NCBI GenBank assembly: GCA_016748015.1
Contig: JAAOMT010000762.1
Location: forward strand, 671,401-735,400
Reading direction: 5' to 3'
From: Geosiphon pyriformis
Taxonomy: Eukaryota > Glomeromycota > Glomeromycetes > Archaeosporales > Geosiphonaceae
DNA: 64,000 bases
In this document: piece by piece, positions 57,825 to 64,000 of the stretch
Layout: every line of letters begins with the position of its first letter
Numbering within the stretch: position 1 is the first letter of the stretch
Translations under genes and position numbers: made by a program
Notes under the pieces: generated by a model
What the model was told of the DNA's origin: nothing
The model's input: the letters and a program-made list of their open reading frames with translations, nothing else
Databases searched by the model: none

Positions 57825-58500
57825 TCATGAAACCTGATAGGTCTCGATGGTTGGTGGCATTAATGTGTCTTTGAATTCAATAAAGGGTTTCTCGGTACAT
57901 TGGTTTTTAAAGTGTCCGCATGTAGCTGGAACTTGGGCATGCTGTCTGTTGAACGTAAGTTGAAATTCTTGGGTGTTCCAGTTAAGAGTAGCATTAACTT
58001 TTAACAATCAGTCATTTTCTATTAGAGCTTGATATTGAATAGCTTCCATGACGAGTACTTTGGTAGGGATTTGGATTCCATTAATCTCGAAGAGGAAGTT
58101 GTCAATTTCTCTTATCAGGATTTTTGTGTTCCCATCTGCTGTAATGATCCAGGTGGTAGCAGCACAGTCTACTCGGTGACCTAGTTGGTCCATGAGCTGC
58201 TTCGTGATTATGCTACTGGCTGATCCGCTATCCAGGATTAATTTAATGTCTATTTTTCCGACTCTGGCATCAGTGTATAGGGCTGTTATTGGTTTATCCT
58301 GATTGATGGCTGCTCCACTAAAAAGGCTATGTGTGTTCAAATTATCAATGTCAAAAAGAAATATGGCAGCTAGGGTGGTGTTTTTGGTAATAGTGGCTAG
58401 TGGGATATTGCTTTTTGTTTGCTTGGAAGGTTGGGAGATTCGTTCTATATTCCCCCCTTCCACAGATGTAGATTTATCAAAACCCTGGTCTTCCATAAGA
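57825..58500 (-). pseudogene. C2 retropepsin-like protease
   Basis: The active site is intact: KLILDSGSASSIITKQLMD near 58230. Downstream are TTWIITADGNTKILI, then QYQALIEND followed by TGA (Trp in B1 and expected here) and the N-terminus of the next segment. The open part 58008-58496 has 162 codons. In the same frame as Gag and RT. Confidence 0.83.
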
Positions 58501-60443
58501 TTGAGATAGGAAGCTTGATTCAGGTATCCAGTTGGTGTTGGTCAAGATTGGACAGGACCGCGAGGGATTGGTTGAGATGGTTCACTGTTGGTTTGCACCT
58601 GATTGTTGTTGGGATTCCTCCATCCCTGATTATAGTCTATAGCTCAAGATTTGGATGGGCTGTAAGGAAAAGTTTGATAGTGAGGGATTGCTTGTGTCAT
58701 TGGTGGTGGTTGATAATAATTCTGGGGCAGTAGTTGAATGTACGGGACTTGTTGTGCATATAGGGATGGTTGATTCTAAGGTATGGAATATTGGGGTACC
58801 ATGTTTTGTTAATATTTGGGTTGCTGGTATGAGTTTTCTTGATTTTGGTCCATGATCTTCCTTCTGCAGTCACGGGCAATATGTCCAGATTTCTGGCAGT
58901 AGTAGCAATTGTGGGGATTGGATCTCCAAGATTGTTGCTGTTGCTGACAGTTCTGTTGCTGTGGGTATCTGCTGTTGTTGTTATTTTCTCTCCGTTGGGG
59001 TGGTTGGTAAGTTCTTGTAGTTCCAGCTAAGAATTTCTCAATTTTCTGAGTTAGTTTTTTATTCAATTGGGTTATTTTTGTGTCGATGTCAGAGGTTCCG
59101 TTAATGGCTAAATTAACAGCTTGGGTATGATTCACTTCTTGTTCTGCAGACTCAAAATCGTGAGTGAAAGTGATGGTGTCTTGTAAACTGGTTGGATGGC
59201 AGGGTCTTATGGATCTTAGAATACTACTCCACAATTCTTTAATGAATTGATTAAGAACTTGCGCCGCGGTATAGTAGTCCCTTTCAATAGCTAATATTTG
59301 ATGCAGGATTTGATTGAATCGTCCGAGATAAGTAGTTACTGCTTTGTGATTTTTTTGTTTAATTATGCTGAATTGATTCTACAATCGAATTAACGTATTG
59401 GGGTCACAGAAGTATTGCAGAAATGTGAGTTTAAACTCAGTAAAAGAGATAGGCTTCTTTGCCAGGCTCTAGTACCACAAATTGGTGATTCCAGTCAGAA
59501 AAAACAGCAGTGCCTGAACTGTGTGGTCATTGTTCCAACCATTAGTGGTAATTGCTTTCTTGGCGTCCGCGATCTAAGAATATGCATTATCTTTTTCACC
59601 AGAGAATTTTTCCAATTTAGCAATATCCCAGTAAGCCATGATCTGGTTAATGGGTAGGGTGTTACTGGTTATGTTTAAAGGGATTGGTGTCTGTGTATTC
59701 GAGTGTTCTCCAGGTGCTAATGCTGGTTGCTTTCTTTTGTTACTTGAACCAATAGGTTGTAAGATAGCTGTTTCTTCTGTCAGGAAAGATGCTGATTCTG
59801 TTAGGTTTTGTGCTGGTGGCTGTTCCCAAGTTGACAGGTTTCCTTCTGTTTGACTGGCTGCTGGGGTAAGATTTCCAAACAGCAATCCGTATTCTCCTAG
59901 TGATTTGGTCCAACTGTGTTGATTCCAAGGGTGTGGATTTCCAGGAGTTTGTGGTGTTTCTGACTGAGTTTCCAAAGGTGAGTTGAATACAATTCTACTT
60001 TGAGGTGTCTGATGGTATGATGGAGTTGTTAGGAAAAGGACCCTTGGTTTTTTGTTGACCATGGACTTGGCTTGGGCAGTTATGGAGTTGTTGGATTTGT
60101 TTTCATATTCCTCAGGGTCAGATTCCACTGGTTGTTGTACTTGAGGGAATTGTTGTGTCACATAATATTTAATGTCTGTATCGATTATGCGCAGAGTTTC
60201 AGCGATTGCTCAGGTAGTCATGGCTGTTGAGTACCCTAGTAAGCTTTGATGAATTTGTTCTTTAAGTCTTCCTGTATCAGTTGTGCGGCCTAACAAGCAG
60301 TCAATTTTTGCGTTGATATAGTTACAAAAATCACTTTCTGTATAAGGGATTCCTGCTGGTATTCCTAGGTCTTTTTGAAAGTATTGAAATAATGCTTTTC
60401 CATATGAGGAGTGGTCTTTTCCTATTGTTCCAATAGTTGCCAC
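58501..60443 (-). pseudogene. C2 Gag region of the Gag-Pol frame
   Basis: Open at 60443 with GTG (VATIGTIGKDHSSYGKALF); no ATG was found between the primer-binding site and here, so the start is uncertain. Capsid-type domain: AKLEKFSGEKDNAYS, then WNNDHTVQALLFFL and YLGRFNQILHQIL, with stops at several Trp/Gln codons. A good CCHC knuckle CYYCQKSGHIARDC lies near 58870-58910, followed by a Gln/Pro/Tyr-rich tail. About 640 codons, then protease in the same frame. Confidence 0.84.
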
Positions 60444-60487
60444 TTTTATGTATTTTTGGGGGTGCTCTGTCTCTGTGGATTTATAAT

Positions 60488-60503
60488 CTCACAGGGAGCA
60501 CCA
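60488..60503 (-). other. C2 primer-binding site
   Basis: In element sense TGGTGCTCCCTGTGAG begins 2 nt after the 5' LTR, identical to the A1 site over 16 bases. It forms one arm of a 15-bp perfect inverted repeat with the LTR (60496-60510 and 60540-60554). Confidence 0.8.
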
Positions 60504-60505
60504 AA

Positions 60506-60891
60506 TGTTATGGGTAAACTTGGTGGGTATGAGAAATAGTAACATTTGGTGCTCTTAATTATTGATGATGCATCTTCCGCATAATTCTGTTGGCTTAGTC
60601 TTGATTATCAGTCTCTGAAGGTCTATTCCTGAATGTGAATTTTACCCATTGAGTTTTTTGGTTATAAGGCACAGAGTTTGTTTTTCGTCGATTGCAATGT
60701 TTTTTCATAAATGTGAGCTTTCTTCTCCAAACTAATGAGCGCAGTTGTTAGGGTTTGGCATTGTCTTTTTGCCCTTCTGGTAAGCTAACAAGATAATGTT
60801 AATATCCAAAACTTAGGGGGAGCTTCCCTCTTTTACCAGGCTATCACAAAATCTATTCTCAAACAGTTGATTTTACTATGTTGCCACTCCA

Positions 60892-60945
<54 letters not shown>

Positions 60946-61599
60946 GAGAAAAGATAAATTAGTATTGTTAATCACTGTGATCAAAAGTGATTGGTTCAAA
61001 TTGTTAATAAGTTCGAGGCGATTATGCTAAGAGCATCTGTTCTAGAATGGAGGTATGAGACAAGGGTTAATTCACATAAATTTTATGAAGTTCGAGAACA
61101 TGAATTCATGATTCTGATTTCTTTTAATAATTGGTTTATTTCAGGAGATGAAATAGGAAAGATAATAAAGAATAAAGGGGTATGGATATTTTAATTTTTG
61201 GTCTAGAAATTCGTATCTATTTTTTTCTTTCTGTCTTTTCTCACTTCTACAACTACTTGCTTTTATACATTCTTTTGGTTTTACAGGATTGCTTTCAATT
61301 GTCTTGTTATCACTAGCTATTGCTTTGTTGTTTCTGTTATTGCTTCATTTTTCTATGTTATCGCTAGTTATCCTATGTTATAACACGTTATCTGATGTTA
61401 TTACATGTTATTCTGTGTTATCCTGCATTATAACATGTTATCCTATGTTATTGTATGCTATTCTGTGTTATCCTGCATTATAACATGTTATCTAATGTTA
61501 TAATGCGTTATCCAATATTATTGCGCGTTATTCTGTGGTATGTCACATTTTGGTTACATTTCTTCATAACTTTGGATCGGTTTTTCTACTCGGGTAACA
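60506..61599 (-). repeat. C2 5' LTR
   Basis: 1,094 bp; plus-strand ends TGTTATGGG and CGGGTAACA. It contains the 10-bp array (61356-61545), a TATA-type GTATAAAAGC near 61259-61268 (minus sense) and a pure 36-base A run (60893-60928) that is interrupted and shorter in the 3' LTR. Confidence 0.92.
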
Positions 61600-62403
61600 A
61601 TGCACAGAATCTTTCCCAATTAAGAATGACCACTTAGCTGCCAACTGATCTGTCTGACTTGATTCAGCAAACTCTACCACAACCTTCTGCCACAGCCCAA
61701 TGAGTTACAATCAGATTAACACCACTTGACCAAATTCGGACACTGCAGCGATGATCATTTCTTTTGGCATATTCATGGGAATTTTCTTGATGACTACGGC
61801 CCGATCTGAACAAACTCCTTGTCTTTTGAGATTGCTGTTTATGACGATCCCTTCTTTTTCAGCCAATAACACAGCTTTCCTCATGCTCTCCTCAGATGTA
61901 AACGTTGATCGAATGATCTTTTCAAATTTTGAGGAGGTAGTGGCCCCCCCAAAACCATTGATCTTTGAAAAAATCTTCCTAATTAATTGAGTTTTTGCCG
62001 TCGCCGATTTGCCTTCAACAGCTGAAAGATTGATATCCAAGGCAAAAAATTTTTTAACTGCCACCTCTACAGGAGTTTTGACAATTTTGGGATCAATCCA
62101 GATCTTATCCAAAGGAATCTTTTTCATAAGGGGGGGCAGAAGGGGCTTCACTTCTTCATCCATCTCAAAGTCAGGAAAACCAATAGGAGAACCAAAATTT
62201 GTACCAGTATTCACACATTTAGTCTTAAGAGTGTTAACAGCTGAGTCCAAGAAAGAACTATCAAAACCACCAGACATACTGACATCTTCATCATTACCAG
62301 AAAGGCTTTCTACATCGGAGTATATACTAGCACTAGAACCAGACTTCAAAGAAATATCTTTTTCATCACCAAAGTGTTTAATATTACCAAGAGAAAGCTT
62401 TTT
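61600..62403 (-). pseudogene. LINE2 ORF1, N-terminal part
   Basis: Open from the LINE edge to 61711 (212 codons after the first Met): acidic/Ser-rich start (YSDVESLSGNDEDVS), conserved FFALDINLSAVEGKS, IRKIFSKINGFGG, then an RRM-like DRAVVIKKIPMNMPKEM. Two stops follow before the C2 junction. Relative to LINE1 the first 60 or so codons, including the basic PKKKRR, are absent, so the copy is slightly 5'-truncated. Confidence 0.82.
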
Positions 62404-62405
62404 TT

Positions 62406-62742
62406 ATTTATTATTTTAAATATATATTAAACTTATTTTTTAATAAATTAATAATTAATAAATAGTATTTAATAGACTTATTATTACTATTATTGAAGGT
62501 TTTTTTACTTTTTTTTGATATTTTTAATACTATTTTGTTGTTAATTCTACTATTTAATAGAAATTAGTAAATTTTTAATAGACTTATTCTTTTTTTAAAG
62601 TATTTTTTTATATTTTAGATTATATATATTATTAAACTTATAATAGAATGATTAATTCTATGCCAATTACTTTGTATAATTATTTTGTAGTAAAAATCAA
62701 CTTTTTTACAAAAAATCTTATTTGTAAGCTTTTTAATAATAT
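62406..62742 (-). pseudogene. B2 fossil, upstream of RT
   Basis: Positions 62409-62480 continue the B2 match (reverse complement of B1 near 21460 down to about 21390) after the LINE2 insertion. Beyond about 62500 the match is too weak to claim. No open frame. Confidence 0.6.
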
Positions 62743-63615
62743 TGTTATAAATAAACTTAGTAAAAATAATATTATAACTTTTGATATTTATAATTTAATA
62801 ATAAAAACTGATTAAACATTAATATAATAGTTTTTTTAATTAAATTAATTATTAATTTTTGAAAATTTTCTTGTCTAAAATTATATTTGTTGAGTTTTTT
62901 TTGTTATAAAACACAAAGTTTTGGTTTTTTTAATTGTGTTGTTCTTATTATATTATTTTTTAAGTTAGTAAATACAATTATTAAAGTTTGATATTATCTT
63001 TTTATCTTTTTAATAAGCTAATAAAATAAAGTTAATATTTAAATCTAGAGGAAGCTTTTTTTTTTACTAAGTTATTACAAAGTTTATTCAATATTACTGC
63101 TTTATAAAAAAAATAAAAAAACAAAAAAAAATAAAACAAAAATAAAATAAAAAAATAAAAGCAAAAAAAAAAGAAATTTGTATTATTAATTGCCATAATT
63201 AAAAGCAATTGGTCTTAATTATTAGAGTTTCAAAGCAGTTTATGTTAATAATATCTAATTTAGAAAAAAATAACAAAGAAAATTAATTTGATTTTGACAA
63301 ATCAGAATATTAGAATTATGTATAAATAATTTAAAATAAAAAAATTTATTAAATTGGTTTATGAATATATAAAATAAAGTTAATTAAAACTAAGATTAAA
63401 ATATGTAAAAAAAAGTAATTTTTGTCTGTTTTTCTTTTTTTATTTGCTAAAACTATTTGTTTTTATATATATTTTCTAATTTTATAAAATTGCTTTCAAT
63501 TACTTATTATTATTAGCTATTGTTCACTATTTTTATTATTACTTCATTTTTTTATACTATAATTTGTTATTTTATGCTATGACTAATTATTTTGTGTTAT
63601 TTCATATTATTGTAT
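62743..63615 (-). repeat. Decayed C-family LTR (C3)
   Basis: Starts TGTTATAAATAAACTTAG, where C2 has TGTTATGGGTAAACTTGG. It is colinear through the A-rich stretch near 63100-63170 to the 10-bp array near 63540-63610. The far end could not be found, so it is truncated or too diverged. Nearly every C of the C2 LTR is T and every G is A here. Confidence 0.78.
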
Positions 63616-64000
63616 AATTATAAAAAAATTTATATTAAAAAAAATAGTTTATAAAAAGATAAGATAAAAATAAAAAATGAACTTTTCTTATGACTACTCT
63701 TGACTTTTACTGTAAATAAAAAATTTATAAAAAAAAAAGCTTTTGTTATTTTTTAAAAATTTATATATAAACAAAAAAAATTAAATATTATTAAATTAAA
63801 TATTAAGATAATTAAAACAAAAATAAAAAACTTTTTTTTAAAATTATTTTATTAAAAAATTTAAGATATAAAAAGAATTTTTTTTTTTAAATATTAAAAC
63901 TAATTTTATAAAATTTAATTATAAATATGGTTTTTTACAAATTTAAAAAAGTATTAATTTTTTGTTATAGAATAATTTTTTTTTTTTTTATTTTTTAATT
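63616..64000. other. AT-rich DNA, nothing recognised
   Basis: Low-complexity A/T sequence with homopolymer runs and no open frame of note. It is probably decayed transposon, possibly more of B2, but I could not align it. Confidence 0.45.

Larger units (their letters stand above)
51360..61599 (-). mobile_element. Ty3/gypsy retrotransposon C2
   Basis: 10.2 kb with LTRs at 51360-52441 (3') and 60506-61599 (5'). On the plus strand the 4-bp flanks are ACAC (51356-51359) and ATGC (61600-61603), both derivable from ACGC by CpG decay. Putting back one GCGT on the element strand restores LINE ORF1 codons DSVRVAK, matching LINE1 DAVRVAR. Order: Gag, protease, cysteine cassette, dUTPase-like, RT, RNase H, integrase, ORF3. 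Broken by stops and by an integrase Asp-to-Asn change. Confidence 0.93.
45555..62405 (-). mobile_element. LINE retrotransposon LINE2, interrupted by C2
   Basis: Minus-strand LINE with its A-tail as a T-run at 45555-45564. ORF2 is 45688-50375. ORF1 is split into 50372-51359 and 61600-62403, with its first codons missing. An AT-rich repeat of about 20 bp flanks it (45535-45554 and 62407-62427) and is the likely target duplication. B2 sequence on both sides confirms insertion into B2. C2 entered ORF1 later. Confidence 0.87.

Noticed and set aside
1-64000. Host genes, tRNA, rRNA, CRISPR or bacterial operons
   Set aside because: No cloverleaf-like, rRNA-like or repeat-spacer array was found, and all recognisable proteins belong to transposable elements.

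Overview
The window is eukaryotic repetitive DNA with no host gene, tRNA or rRNA that I can recognise. It is very AT-rich and almost entirely transposable elements: four LTR-retrotransposon families (here A, B, C and D; A-C are Ty3/gypsy), an APE-type LINE family with RNase H, and one hAT DNA transposon. Family content, AT bias and the LINE protein text suggest a fungus, most likely an arbuscular-mycorrhizal (Glomeromycotina) genome. That assignment is from recollection, not a database search.

Most of the low-complexity DNA between the better-preserved elements is itself old copies of the same families, changed almost only by C-to-T and G-to-A. By aligning them by eye to the better copies, the window resolves into nested insertions. 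The oldest traced element is B2 (minus strand; pieces near 3.8-4.4, 6.0-8.3, 45.06-45.55 and 62.4-62.7 kb). B2 was entered by an A-family LTR (A2, 4370 to about 6048, itself holding solo LTR B3, 4631-5544), by C1 (plus, 8305-45057, target duplication TTAG/CTAG), and by LINE2 (minus, 45555-62405). C1 was entered by A1 (plus, 10470-28107, CTAT), two solo D LTRs (29601-30480 and 31128-31930), LINE1 (plus, about 32620-39357), the hAT and LINE3 (minus, 41628 to about 43012). A1 contains B1 (plus, 16004-25912, ACAG). LINE2 contains C2 (minus, 51360-61599, GCGT, decayed to GCAT/GTGT on the element strand). A decayed C LTR (C3) lies near the right edge, and decayed LINEs fill 1.2-3.7 kb on the left.

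The B and C elements share an unusual plan: one Gag-Pol frame of about 1,900 codons carrying capsid, zinc knuckle, protease, a cysteine-rich (zinc-type) cassette, a dUTPase-like domain, then RT and RNase H. Integrase follows, and then an extra ORF (ORF3) fills the space between integrase and the polypurine tract. A1 also has an ORF there. The C-terminal part of ORF3 is similar in all three families and can be traced in fossil copies C1 and B2. It is the best candidate for something undescribed. Nearly every coding region is broken, and several catalytic residues are lost. The LINEs are bicistronic, with an ATGA stop/start overlap between ORF1 and ORF2 and a conserved 3' UTR hairpin.
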